A stretch of 29,103 nucleotides of DNA from Erysipelotrichaceae bacterium UBA4808 (GTDB taxonomy: Bacteria > Bacillota_I > Bacilli_A > Erysipelotrichales > Erysipelotrichaceae). The stretch covers positions 23,168-52,270 of the forward strand of contig DHGC01000085.1 of the NCBI GenBank assembly GCA_002402585.1, in the 5' to 3' direction. Position 1 is the stretch's first letter. Every line of letters starts with the position of its first letter. The notes beneath the pieces are model-generated. The model saw nothing but the letters and a program-made list of their open reading frames with translations. It was not told where the DNA came from and searched no databases. Below are positions 7,363 through 16,166 of the stretch, piece by piece. A program made the position numbers and the translations under genes.

Positions 7363-9979
7363 TTTGGGCTCCTTCACTCAATGATGCGATGCTTGTTCGA
7401 TTCCGTTCTTTCTTGGCTTCACCCTTGAACTGACAGATGGCTTTATAGTCGCAATACTCACACGCACCTTCAACACAATCCTTGGCAATCACGCCGCACC
7501 TAAGTTCATCGTAGAGTTGCGTATACAATTCATACAAGGCTTGTTTTAAAAGTTCAAATTGAACAGTTTTCGTCTCAACTTTGTCCCCTTTAAGCTTGAA
7601 GCCCTTGATAAAACGTGCCTGTTCATCTTGTTTTTCCACATCATCAAACGTGTAACCTTCCCATTGACGCGATTCGATGTAGTCGGATTGGTGATCCACA
7701 TCGGTAAAGAGCGTTAACCCTTTTGTCTTGGCATAGGTGCTCGGTTTGATTGAAATCGTATTTTTCTGACCAAAGGATGCATAGTAAATTCCCGAGACTT
7801 TTTTATTAAAGATGTTAGATCCAAAATACGCATACGTTGGAAGCTGTAGTTTATTACCACTCAACACAGATTTTGCACTCAAAGTTTTTGAAGAGCTCTT
7901 GTAATCAATGATGCGAACATAATCACCACGTTGATCGATGCGATCGATGAAGCCCTTGAGTTGGATACGTTTGTTCGCATCAAGTTCAAGTGTCTGTTTG
8001 AATTCAACTTCCACATCCAAAGGTTCGTAGTCTGTCGCGTGTTCAATTTGATCGAATAAATTCAAACTCTCGGAAAGGAGCTCTTTGGCACGCACATGAA
8101 TTGTGTTAATTTTTGAAACTTGACTAGGATAGAGCCTCTTTAAGTCGTTGAAAAGAGGATCCACAAGTTCATCGAGATGACGTTGACCAAAGTTGGCATA
8201 TTCTTTATGGGCTTTACGAACACTGCGTTCAAAGACTGCGTGTGCAATGGTTCCCAACAGTGAATTATCAATCTCAAAGGGTTTTTGAACATAGAGTCTC
8301 AATCCTGCTTTGAGATAGTATTGATAAGGACAACGAAAGAAACTCTCAAAAGAAGAAACACTTCCAAATAAATCCTCATTCTTAAAGAAGAGCTGTCTCG
8401 ATTGTTCAGGATCGAGTTTGAATTCGCGATCAACACTCATTTCAGCTTCTTGAAGGGGAAGTGGCTCAAAATGGTCCACATTTTTACGTTTCAAGAAATC
8501 TTCAATCTCAAACGAGAGTGAAGCACCTTTGCCTTCATAATTCCCAACAGAATAGGTAAAGGTCACAGAATCCGCCATTTCAAAAGAGCGTTCCATCTGT
8601 TCAATATACCATTGGTAGCGTTGCGACGGATCGTCTTGGATGCAGCTGTTGAAGTAATCCTCATCAAAGAATCCACGATGAACGGGGTACTGTGGATAAT
8701 TCTTTTGAGTACAACCCATGATGAACGTTTGCTCCATGAAAGGAATCATCGCATCCTGTAGACCAACGATTTGAATGCCTTGTTCAGAGGATTCACTGTT
8801 TTGGATCTGTTCAAGTTGGTGTATCAAATAGGGTAATTGATTCAGGCTCTTGAGATGGGGTAGATGATTTTGTAAGTTCGTACGAATCAAGTTGAGTGCA
8901 TTCGCATCTGTACAATACTGTGCAAAGCAGCCATATACCTGCTTAATTAATACTTGAATATCCATTTCTGGTTTCAGTTCAAGTAGGGGCAACAAATTTG
9001 GTCTAAGTTGCTCGCTCTTCGCTTCAATCTCTAAGAGTTGGCGAATTGAACGCTTATCCCAAATATCATTCTCATAGAGGGTTTCGCTGAGATGATTGAA
9101 TGGTTGTGTGAATGCGACGAGCGATGGTTGAGCGATTTCAATGTACTTGAGAGCTTGAAGAATGTTTGGATCTTGAATCAATGAACTCTTAAGGATACGT
9201 ACCAAGTTATCCAGTGTGGGTTCAATCGCAAATTCGAGACAATCAATGAATTGACGGACTTGAAGCAAGGGTCTAGATGAAGTATAGGTATAAGGGATTT
9301 CAAGTTGTTTCAAATAATTGGTTAAGGGTTCAATAATCTCCGCATCCAAACAAACAATCAAAGTCTTATCGTAGCTCGTCTTGGACTGTGTGATCATTTG
9401 AACGACACCATACGCTTCCATTCGAGGATTCTTAGCATAATAGGCATGGTAATTACTTGGTGTTTGAGGAATTTCTAAAAGCTTAGCCCCATGGTCAAGC
9501 ATGTGTTCAATCCGCTTATGTTCCGCATACGCTTGAATGTAAGGCACAAGCGTCACATTCTCAAAACTAGACTGTTTCATGAGTGCTTGATGTGATTTGT
9601 ATTTGGGATATGAGCTTGGGTCGATTCGCTCAAGTAATTGTTTGAGTTCTCTATCCTTGCTGGATTGTGAAGGCAAGGAAGCGATATCGATATTTTCTTC
9701 AGCCATTTCACGAATGAATTGAATGATTTCATCGACAGCACTGGGGTGGTTCAAGCTCTTGTAAAGAACCTTGAAATCCGGCTTGTGCTTAAGGATGACA
9801 TCCACCACATGCCAAAAATAGTCGATATTTGAGGGCAACTTTGAACTTTGTGTGATGAAGTTGTCAAAGCTTAAAACACTTGTCCCAAAGAGCTCGACGC
9901 CTTCATCTAAAAAATGTCGAATCACCGCTTTTTGAGCGTGTTTCTGTGCAATTATTGTTATGATATTGTGCTTGTCCAT
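7346..9979 (-). CDS. addB: ATP-dependent helicase/nuclease subunit B (short, no N-terminal Walker A)
   Basis: Second subunit of the AddAB resection complex. The C-terminal nuclease is intact: LGTIAHAVFERS, then GFIDRIDQRGDYVRIIDYKSS with the D...DYK core. Four cysteines that would hold a 4Fe-4S cluster are placed as in the family: C550 (FFRCPYQYYLK), then C840, C843 and C849 in CEYCDYKAICQF. The N-terminus (MDKHNIITIIAQ) lacks the GxSGSGKT ATP-binding loop that Bacillus AddB has, and at 877 residues the protein is about 290 shorter; in this it resembles the RexB subunits of lactic acid bacteria. GAGGA lies eight bases before the ATG. It is the first gene of the addB-addA operon and is divergent from the EamA gene over a 47-bp gap. 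The product is surely AddB/RexB-like; which name is used is a matter of convention. Confidence 0.93.
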   Translation of the reverse strand: MDKHNIITIIAQKHAQKAVIRHFLDEGVELFGTSVLSFDNFITQSSKLPSNIDYFWHVVDVILKHKPDFKVLYKSLNHPSAVDEIIQFIREMAEENIDIASLPSQSSKDRELKQLLERIDPSSYPKYKSHQALMKQSSFENVTLVPYIQAYAEHKRIEHMLDHGAKLLEIPQTPSNYHAYYAKNPRMEAYGVVQMITQSKTSYDKTLIVCLDAEIIEPLTNYLKQLEIPYTYTSSRPLLQVRQFIDCLEFAIEPTLDNLVRILKSSLIQDPNILQALKYIEIAQPSLVAFTQPFNHLSETLYENDIWDKRSIRQLLEIEAKSEQLRPNLLPLLELKPEMDIQVLIKQVYGCFAQYCTDANALNLIRTNLQNHLPHLKSLNQLPYLIHQLEQIQNSESSEQGIQIVGLQDAMIPFMEQTFIMGCTQKNYPQYPVHRGFFDEDYFNSCIQDDPSQRYQWYIEQMERSFEMADSVTFTYSVGNYEGKGASLSFEIEDFLKRKNVDHFEPLPLQEAEMSVDREFKLDPEQSRQLFFKNEDLFGSVSSFESFFRCPYQYYLKAGLRLYVQKPFEIDNSLLGTIAHAVFERSVRKAHKEYANFGQRHLDELVDPLFNDLKRLYPSQVSKINTIHVRAKELLSESLNLFDQIEHATDYEPLDVEVEFKQTLELDANKRIQLKGFIDRIDQRGDYVRIIDYKSSSKTLSAKSVLSGNKLQLPTYAYFGSNIFNKKVSGIYYASFGQKNTISIKPSTYAKTKGLTLFTDVDHQSDYIESRQWEGYTFDDVEKQDEQARFIKGFKLKGDKVETKTVQFELLKQALYELYTQLYDELRCGVIAKDCVEGACEYCDYKAICQFKGEAKKERNRTSIASLSEGAQNEAES

Positions 9980-10004
9980 CGTGGTGTCCTCAAGTATAAT
10001 TATA
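9972..10004 (+). promoter_or_regulatory. promoter for the EamA gene in the addB/EamA divergent gap
   Basis: TTGTCC (9972-9977), 17 bases, TATAAT (9995-10000). The -10 is part of a palindrome TATAATTATA (9995-10004), so the same bases also give a TATAAT on the minus strand for addB, though no good -35 is visible on that side. The -35 for the plus direction lies inside the first codons of addB, so the two genes may interfere. Confidence 0.45.
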
Positions 10005-10026
10005 AATGACGTTTACAACTTAAACT

Positions 10027-10893
10027 ATGAAAAATCAAGAACTGTACGGAAAAATGGCCTTATTCATGGCTGCCTTCCTTTGGGGAGTCAGTTTCATAGC
10101 TGTTGAAAAGGCGATGGACTTCGGATGGACCCCTTTCAACCTTTTAGGTGTGCGTGGTTTGCTGGCAGGATCCGCTCTAATGATCTTTGCATACAGACGT
10201 AAGTTCTGGTTCAATGGAAAGTTGTTATTTGAGAGTGCTTTGGCGGGTTTCATCATGTTTCTAGGAATGGCTTTACAGACCTATGGACAAGCGATGTCCA
10301 CTGTGAGTAATTCTTCGTTCATTACAGTGCTTTATGTGGTGTTCATCCCCATCATGTTGTGGAAAGTTCAAAAGCCAAGCTTCAGTGTACTATTGGCTAT
10401 TTTCTTTGGAGTTCTTGGGACAGGTTTCCTTACGCTACAAGAAGGACTGAGTTTGCGTCTAGGGGATATCCTATTAGTGGGAAGTGCTTGGATGTTTGCT
10501 TTGCATATCATCTTCTTGGGCCGTTTGGCACGCTTCAATGATGCAATGTCTGTTTCTGTGGTTCAATCGTATACCATGAGTCTCTTCGGGTTTATCTTTT
10601 CATTCTTTTTAAATCAATCGATTCCAAATGGTGGTTATATCTATGTCGCTTATGCAGGTTTCTTGAGTAGCGGATTGGCTTTTCTTTTACAACTGTATGG
10701 TCAGAAACATGTCAAGCCAACGGCAGCAGGTTTGTTCCTGACGATGGAAGCGTTATTTGGAAGTTTAGGGGCAATCATTTTGTTAAATGAACCCTTTACG
10801 ATAAATATTTTTATTGGAGGCAGTTTAATGGTTCTAGCGGTTGTGACGATCGAACTTGGACCGAAGCTGTTTCCCCGTATTAAGGGAGGATAG
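10027..10893 (+). CDS. EamA/DMT-family membrane transporter
   Basis: 288 residues with about ten hydrophobic helices in two repeats, each starting with an EamA-type pattern (MAAFLWGVSFIAVEKAM at the N-terminus; VGSAWMFALHIIFLGRLARF in the second half). The end of the second repeat, PTAAGLFLTMEALFGSLGAI then LNEPFT, is typical of the drug/metabolite transporter superfamily, which moves small solutes across the cytoplasmic membrane. Substrate unknown. There is no purine-rich ribosome binding site before this ATG; ATG 10054 (codon 10) is a possible alternative, but the longer form gives a more usual N-terminus for the family. The next gene begins three bases after the stop, implying an operon. 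Confidence 0.9.
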   Translation: MKNQELYGKMALFMAAFLWGVSFIAVEKAMDFGWTPFNLLGVRGLLAGSALMIFAYRRKFWFNGKLLFESALAGFIMFLGMALQTYGQAMSTVSNSSFITVLYVVFIPIMLWKVQKPSFSVLLAIFFGVLGTGFLTLQEGLSLRLGDILLVGSAWMFALHIIFLGRLARFNDAMSVSVVQSYTMSLFGFIFSFFLNQSIPNGGYIYVAYAGFLSSGLAFLLQLYGQKHVKPTAAGLFLTMEALFGSLGAIILLNEPFTINIFIGGSLMVLAVVTIELGPKLFPRIKGG

Positions 10894-10895
10894 TA

Positions 10896-11699
10896 ATGGA
10901 TTCTTTTGTAACGCTCACCAATATTCTTGACCAACGCAAAGGGAATCCGCATTGTGAATTCAATGGGTTTCTCGAAGATTATGCCGCTCTATTACCAGAT
11001 AATCATCCACATTTAAGTTTGTTTAAGAAGATTCTTGAGAAAGATTGCGATTTTAGAGTTCTCGTAAGGTATCGCTTCGATATCAATCATAATTTGATCT
11101 CTAATCAAATCATTCGTTACAAAGATGTTCAGAAGATTCCAGATCATCAATTCGATTTACCGTATTTAGTTTATGGTAAGAATCCAGATGGAGATCTCTG
11201 TGGTTTGATTCTCCTTGATGGGGATGCATCGTCATATTTGCTTGCGAAGGGGTATTTCTTAGCTTTAACGGAACAAGGCTCACTTCTGGAAAACATGAAG
11301 AATCAATGTGTGTCTTGTTATATCAATCATCCTAATCTATTCAATGCGATTGATAAACTCTACACAGATAAGTCTAAAGCGGGTGCGGTTCAACGCATGT
11401 TGGATTCCGATGTCTTTGGTTCTTATGAAGAACTCCTCACGATGGTGTACAAAACAGCAAGTCAAGTTCAAGAAGAAGTCAAAGATACAATAAAATCAAA
11501 TCCTAATCGTGAAGCGACGATCTATCCTGCGGTTGTGAAATGGTACTTGTTGAAGAAGATGATTTATGTTCATACCATGATGAATCGCACACTCCTTCAA
11601 GTTGAATGTGAGAATGATGTTCGTATGCAGCGTCACATTGCCAAATTGAATTCCGATCATGTTCAATTCTTAATGTACAGTGAAATGTGGCGGATGTAG
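10896..11699 (+). CDS. conserved-looking hypothetical protein, 267 residues
   Basis: Not recognised. The ATG lies three bases after the EamA stop with GGGAGG upstream, so it is co-transcribed and expressed well. No signal peptide or membrane helix is evident; it looks like a soluble, mixed alpha/beta cytoplasmic protein. A Cys pair (CVSC at about 132-135) and a late helical half with many Glu/Lys/Met residues are visible. A strong terminator follows directly. Codon use matches the surrounding chromosome, so it is not obviously foreign. Context with a transporter gives no clear function and I propose none. Confidence 0.85.
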   Translation: MDSFVTLTNILDQRKGNPHCEFNGFLEDYAALLPDNHPHLSLFKKILEKDCDFRVLVRYRFDINHNLISNQIIRYKDVQKIPDHQFDLPYLVYGKNPDGDLCGLILLDGDASSYLLAKGYFLALTEQGSLLENMKNQCVSCYINHPNLFNAIDKLYTDKSKAGAVQRMLDSDVFGSYEELLTMVYKTASQVQEEVKDTIKSNPNREATIYPAVVKWYLLKKMIYVHTMMNRTLLQVECENDVRMQRHIAKLNSDHVQFLMYSEMWRM

Positions 11700-11713
11700 T
11701 TTAAAGTAAAGAT

Positions 11714-11744
11714 AACACTCATATGTATTTGTGAGTGTTTTTTT
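11714..11744 (+). terminator. Rho-independent terminator after the 267-residue gene
   Basis: AACACTCA (11714-11721) pairs perfectly with TGAGTGTT (11732-11739) around a ten-base loop, followed by a T run to 11744. It closes the EamA operon 14 bases after the stop. Confidence 0.85.
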
Positions 11745-11782
11745 GAGTAATAATAGTAATTACTTTGATTATTGGTGCATAA

Positions 11783-11811
11783 TTGAGCGATTATTTGCCT
11801 ATCGATATAAA
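11783..11811 (+). promoter_or_regulatory. promoter of the sensor kinase operon
   Basis: TTGAGC (11783-11788), 17 bases, TATAAA (11806-11811). This lies 35 bases before the ATG and downstream of the previous terminator. GGAGGA (11837-11842) is the ribosome binding site. Confidence 0.55.
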
Positions 11812-11845
11812 GCTATGCAATAATTAAAGCATTTATGGAGGACTT

Positions 11846-13909
11846 ATGAACAATGAATTTTTCCAGTCCATTATCAATAATGTCGCCATCTTACTCGTAC
11901 TTGCGCTATTAAATCAACTGAGGCATCAGTATTTCAAGAAGATGGGTAAAAATGCTTTTATCGAAGGTGTCATCGCAGGCTTGATCGGTGTTGCAATCAT
12001 GATGAATCCCTTGGTTTTTAGAGCGGGCTTGGTTTTTGATACACGTTCGATATTATTGAGCCTTTTAACCTTGTTCTTTCCAATGCCAACAGCCTTGATT
12101 GCGGCTGGAATCACCACCATTTATCGAATCATCATGGGTGGTGTAGGGATGCTTACAGGTATCTTGGTCATTGTTGTCGTGACAGGCTTTGGCTATTTGT
12201 GGCGTCGCTTTGTCTTTGAGAAAACTTTTATGAACCGTGCAACAGAACTCTATGTTTTCGGTGTACTGGTTCATTTTTTGATGCTTTTGTGTATGTTTAC
12301 GTTGCCGAAGAATTTAGCTGCTGAGACCTTGAGCACACTTGGGCCAAGCATTCTATTTATTTATCCGATAGGGACCCTTATTTTAGGTCTTCTTTTCTAT
12401 CAAATTCGCGATATTGATGAAACAACAACCAAGGTTTTTGAGAATGAAGCGGTTTATCGAGGTATCTTTGAGAACAATCATGCGATTATGTTGTTGATTA
12501 ATCCAAAAACAGGCGAGATTGAAGATGCGAACAGTGCAGCTTTGAGTTTTTATGGTTATCCAAAAGAGACGTTATTGAGCATGAAGATTAATCAAATCAA
12601 CACACTGAGTGCAGAAGAGATCAAAGAAGAGATGCAACGTTCGATTCGTTCAGAGAAGAACTATTTTGAATTCAAGCATCGTCGGGCCAACGGGATGATA
12701 TCTGATGTAGAGGTACATTCTGGGAATGTGCAGATTAAGGGGGAAACGCTCTTATACTCCATCATTCATGATGTATCACAAAAGGTGAGCTTTCAAAACG
12801 CAATCCAAGAGCGCGATCGTTTACTAAGAGCTATGCTCAATCATTCACCCTATGCAGTTTTCTTGGTTGTTGACTTTGAATTCAAATATTTGAATCAACC
12901 CGCCTTTGAACTATTTGGTGTGGTAAACTCCAATCATATTTTGACGCATTCTGTTTTTGAATACATTGCCCCAATGTACCACGATCAAGTTCGAGAAAGA
13001 CTCACGCGATTGATCAAAGACAAGGGAGCACTCGAACCCACAGAATTGGTTTACTTGAGGCACGATGGAACAGCATTTGAGGTTGAAGTTCTCTCTGTCT
13101 ATTATGAGTATGATGGTGTTATTGGAACATTGGCCTTTGCGCGTGATATTTCGGAGCAGAAGAAGATTCAAACAGCTCGCTTTGAGCTTGAACAGCGTTC
13201 TCAGCAACAACAAAAATTGGAGTCCATTGGTCTTCTTGCAGGGGGCGTTGCCCATGAAATAAACAATCCGATCCAGGGTATCATGAACTATGCTGAATTG
13301 ATTGTGGAAGGCAGTGCAGAACCTAAGTTACAGGAATATGCTTCTGAAATCATCTCTGAGTCCAAGCGTGTTTCTGAAATTGTTCGCAATCTTCTTCAAT
13401 TCTCACGTATGGATAAACAATCGCACAGTTCAGCCCGCATTGAGGATATCATCAATCGTACGATATCTTTGGTTAATACTATTTTCCGTAAAGATAATAT
13501 CAAAATCACAGTCGAAATCGAAGATGATCTTCCATCAATCCAATGTCGCTCCCAACAGCTCCAACAAGTTCTAATGAATCTTTTGACGAATGCACGAGAT
13601 GCAATTCAAGAGGATTTTAATCTTGATAAAATAGATAAACATATCATCATTGCAGCACATCGACAAATTCACCATCATCGTGATTACCTTGTATTAAGTG
13701 TTGCGGATAATGGTGTCGGAATCCAAGATGATGTAAAAGAAAAACTATTTCAGCCTTTCTTCTCGACAAAGTCAAAAGATAAGGGAACGGGATTAGGCTT
13801 ATCCATCTCATATGGGATCATCAAAGATCATGATGGCTTCATCGAAGTAATCAATGAAAAAGGGAATACACGTTTTGATGTCTTTCTACCTGTGAAAGGA
13901 GATTACTAA
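11846..13909 (+). CDS. membrane sensor histidine kinase (5TMR-LytS type, two PAS, HisKA, HATPase)
   Basis: 687 residues. The N-terminus to about residue 195 is a multi-helix sensor with the LytS-type 5TMR signature (FDTRSILLSLLTLFFPMP, then a YRIIMGGVGMLTG stretch). Two PAS domains follow: one at about 205-320 (YRGIFENNHAIMLLINPKTG) and one at 325-440 (LLRAMLNHSPYAVFLVVD). The dimerisation/phosphoacceptor box contains GGVAHEINNP with H470. The ATPase part shows the N-box LLTNARDAI, G1 DNGVGI and G2 GTGLGLSI. It autophosphorylates and should pass the phosphate to the coupled response regulator, whose ATG overlaps this stop codon (TAATG). Ligand unknown; LytS-type sensors respond to cell-wall or small-metabolite cues in known cases. 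All kinase motifs are intact. Confidence 0.95.
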   Translation: MNNEFFQSIINNVAILLVLALLNQLRHQYFKKMGKNAFIEGVIAGLIGVAIMMNPLVFRAGLVFDTRSILLSLLTLFFPMPTALIAAGITTIYRIIMGGVGMLTGILVIVVVTGFGYLWRRFVFEKTFMNRATELYVFGVLVHFLMLLCMFTLPKNLAAETLSTLGPSILFIYPIGTLILGLLFYQIRDIDETTTKVFENEAVYRGIFENNHAIMLLINPKTGEIEDANSAALSFYGYPKETLLSMKINQINTLSAEEIKEEMQRSIRSEKNYFEFKHRRANGMISDVEVHSGNVQIKGETLLYSIIHDVSQKVSFQNAIQERDRLLRAMLNHSPYAVFLVVDFEFKYLNQPAFELFGVVNSNHILTHSVFEYIAPMYHDQVRERLTRLIKDKGALEPTELVYLRHDGTAFEVEVLSVYYEYDGVIGTLAFARDISEQKKIQTARFELEQRSQQQQKLESIGLLAGGVAHEINNPIQGIMNYAELIVEGSAEPKLQEYASEIISESKRVSEIVRNLLQFSRMDKQSHSSARIEDIINRTISLVNTIFRKDNIKITVEIEDDLPSIQCRSQQLQQVLMNLLTNARDAIQEDFNLDKIDKHIIIAAHRQIHHHRDYLVLSVADNGVGIQDDVKEKLFQPFFSTKSKDKGTGLGLSISYGIIKDHDGFIEVINEKGNTRFDVFLPVKGDY

Positions 13910-14979
13910 TGGCTAAAGTACTTTTGGTTGATGATGAACGCTCGATTCGTATTACTTTATCGGCATTTCTTGAAAAGGAAAATCATGAAGTAGTCACCGC
14001 ATCCAATGTGGAAGATGCGTTATCGATACTAGATAAGGAAGCCTTTGATCTGGTTATTTCAGATGTGATCATGAGTGGGAAGTCTGGCTTGGATCTCTTG
14101 AAAAGTGTTCGTGATTTTGGATTGGATACACCTGTCATCATCATGACTGGAGAGCCAACCATAGAAACAGCCGTGATGGGCATTCAATACCAAGCATCGG
14201 ATTACTTAAGCAAACCTGTGGAACGAAAGGAGTTTCTCCGGGTTGTTCATCGTGTTTTAAACATCAAAGAACTCTTAGATGAGAAGAAACAACTTCAAAT
14301 TGAGAACGAACACTATCAAAAGAACCTAGAAGCATTGGTTGAACAGCGAACAGCCGCATTGCTTGAAGCAAGCGCAGGTGTGGTGAGTCTTTTGGCAAAA
14401 GTCATTGAATATCGCGATCCTTATACGGCAGGGCACCAACGACGCGTTGGTAATCTTGCGGCGGAGATCGCAGTGAATATGGGCCTCAGCAATAAACAAG
14501 TTGAAGATGTACGCATCATTGGCTATGTCCATGATGTGGGTAAGATTGTGGTTCCTTCTGAAATCTTGTCGAAACCAGGACGCATCTCTGAAGTCGAAAT
14601 GGCGCTCATCAAGGAACATGCCCAAGCAGGCTATGAGATGATCATGGAAGCAGGACTACCTCAAGCATTTGCTTTGGCGGTTGGTCAGCACCATGAACGT
14701 TATAATGGTTCGGGCTATCCCAACAAACTTGAGCACAAAGATATCTTGCTTGAAGCTGAAATATTGGTTGTGGCGGATGTCGTGGAAGCGATGATCTCCC
14801 ATCGCCCCTATCGGCCTGCACGATCATTGGAAACCGCCATGCAAGAGATTGAACAAAATAAAGGGATCCTCTATGATCCCGAAGTTGTGGATGCGTGCAT
14901 TCGATTACTTAATCAGAAGGACTATACCGTGGATGATACATCGCATAAGGTGCAGATCACACGGGAAGAATACAACTAA
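13909..14979 (+). CDS. response regulator with HD-GYP output domain (predicted c-di-GMP phosphodiesterase)
   Basis: 356 residues. Receiver domain at 1-120: acidic pair D8/D9, phosphoacceptor D52 (VISDVIM), Thr/Ser switch MTGEP and the conserved Lys in LSKPV. A short coiled linker follows, then an HD-GYP domain at about 155-340 with H208-D209 in HDVGK, HHERYNGSGYP (the GYP loop) and the downstream VADVVEAM segment. Proteins of this build hydrolyse cyclic di-GMP at a bimetal site. It overlaps the kinase stop by one base, so it is the kinase's partner. It has no DNA-binding domain, so the output is enzymatic rather than transcriptional. Activity is inferred from intact motifs; no diguanylate cyclase is in this window. 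Confidence 0.95.
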   Translation: MAKVLLVDDERSIRITLSAFLEKENHEVVTASNVEDALSILDKEAFDLVISDVIMSGKSGLDLLKSVRDFGLDTPVIIMTGEPTIETAVMGIQYQASDYLSKPVERKEFLRVVHRVLNIKELLDEKKQLQIENEHYQKNLEALVEQRTAALLEASAGVVSLLAKVIEYRDPYTAGHQRRVGNLAAEIAVNMGLSNKQVEDVRIIGYVHDVGKIVVPSEILSKPGRISEVEMALIKEHAQAGYEMIMEAGLPQAFALAVGQHHERYNGSGYPNKLEHKDILLEAEILVVADVVEAMISHRPYRPARSLETAMQEIEQNKGILYDPEVVDACIRLLNQKDYTVDDTSHKVQITREEYN

Positions 14980-14997
14980 ACAAGCTTCGGCTTGTTT
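14978..14997. terminator. UUCG-loop terminator shared by two convergent genes
   Basis: AAACAAGC-TTCG-GCTTGTTT is a perfect eight-pair stem with a very stable tetraloop, filling the 17 bases between the HD-GYP gene and the convergent flavoprotein gene. The T-rich tail is better on the plus strand (TTTTAATTTT). On the minus strand it probably works less well. Confidence 0.8.
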
Positions 14998-16166
14998 TAA
15001 TTTTCAAACATTAAACCAGCTGTATATCCACTTGAGAAGGCAACGGTCATGTTGTAGCCACCGGTGAGTGAGTTGATATCCAAGGCTTCTCCACAGACAG
15101 AAAGCCAAGGAACCAATTTGGAACGCATCGTTTTTGGATCGATTTCTTTAAGCGAGACACCACCATTTGTCACAAAGGCAGTCGTGAAACCACGTGTCCC
15201 GTGAAGTTCAAGCTTAAATTGCTTGATGGAGATGATATCTAAAGATGCTCGTGTCTTAAGAACTTGAAGGAGTCGTTTAGGGATCCCATAGGCCTGTAAA
15301 ACATCCTCGATAAGCTTTGACTTTAATTGTGCTTCAAGTTTTTCGCGTTTCACTTGAGGTAGAAAATCAATAGAAACATAGACCTTATTTCCATCTTTGA
15401 AGGCGTCATTTAGATAGCTGCTGGTTTGTAGCGCTGCAGGACCGGATAAACCGAAATGCGTAAACAAAAGATCATGCGTCACTTGAATGATCTTTTTATC
15501 ATTCACATACGCACTCATTGAAACATCCTTAAATGATAAACCCTGAAGTTCTTTCGCTTGAATGATCGACGCATTGCTTACTAAAGGAACTTCGGATGGC
15601 TGCAAAGGGGTGATGGTGTGTCCACACTGTTTCAAAAGCTCAAAGCTTTGACCATTGGATCCCGTTTGTGGATAGGTTGCGCCACCTGTCGCAAAGATAA
15701 GGTGATCAAATGAGAAAGAACCCTTGTTTGTTTTTACTTGTTTCTTCTTAGCGTCAATGGCACTGACCAGCGTGGATAATTGTACCTGCACACCCAATTG
15801 CTTAAGTTCATTCTCAAGTACATTAACGACATCTTCAGCTTTATCACTCGTGGGGAAGATGCGTTGATGGTCTTCTTCTTTAAGCTTAAGTTTACGCTCA
15901 GTAAAGAAGCGCATGATCGCATGTGGATCCATATTGTTGAGGCTGCTAAAAAGGAAACGACCATTGCGTGGCGTATGTTTGATGATTTCCTCTGCGCTGA
16001 CATTGGCTGTTAAGTTACAGCGCCCGCCTCCTGTTAAACGTAATTTCTCGCCTAGGCGTAGATTGCCTTCAATTAAAATTACGGTATTTGTAGGGTTGTG
16101 TTTCTTACATGCGATGGCTGCCATACAGCCAGCTGGGCCACCTCCGATGATGAGGATTTGTTTCAT
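14997..16166 (-). CDS. HI0933-family flavoprotein (NAD(P)/FAD-dependent oxidoreductase)
   Basis: 389 residues. The N-terminal Rossmann motif is IIGGGPAGCMAAIACKK, followed by the family signature GEKLRLTGGGRCNLTAN; ATGGATYPQTGS marks the second dinucleotide-binding segment, and SVCGEALDINSLTGGYNM near the C-terminus is typical of the YhiN/BaiN/HI0933 group. It should bind FAD and act as a cytoplasmic oxidoreductase; the physiological substrate of most members is unknown. Its ATG overlaps the stop of the YigZ-family gene by four bases (ATGA), so the pair is one operon. Length and motifs are normal. Confidence 0.93.
   Translation of the reverse strand: MKQILIIGGGPAGCMAAIACKKHNPTNTVILIEGNLRLGEKLRLTGGGRCNLTANVSAEEIIKHTPRNGRFLFSSLNNMDPHAIMRFFTERKLKLKEEDHQRIFPTSDKAEDVVNVLENELKQLGVQVQLSTLVSAIDAKKKQVKTNKGSFSFDHLIFATGGATYPQTGSNGQSFELLKQCGHTITPLQPSEVPLVSNASIIQAKELQGLSFKDVSMSAYVNDKKIIQVTHDLLFTHFGLSGPAALQTSSYLNDAFKDGNKVYVSIDFLPQVKREKLEAQLKSKLIEDVLQAYGIPKRLLQVLKTRASLDIISIKQFKLELHGTRGFTTAFVTNGGVSLKEIDPKTMRSKLVPWLSVCGEALDINSLTGGYNMTVAFSSGYTAGLMFEN

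Noticed and set aside
7363..7377. GTG start for addA at 7377
   Set aside because: The AAGGAG needed for translation lies inside those codons and is correctly spaced for ATG 7362.
9995..10026. cre-like half site (TGTAAACG on the minus strand) in the addB/EamA gap
   Set aside because: Only the left half fits the catabolite-control consensus; the right half does not, and neither gene is an expected target.
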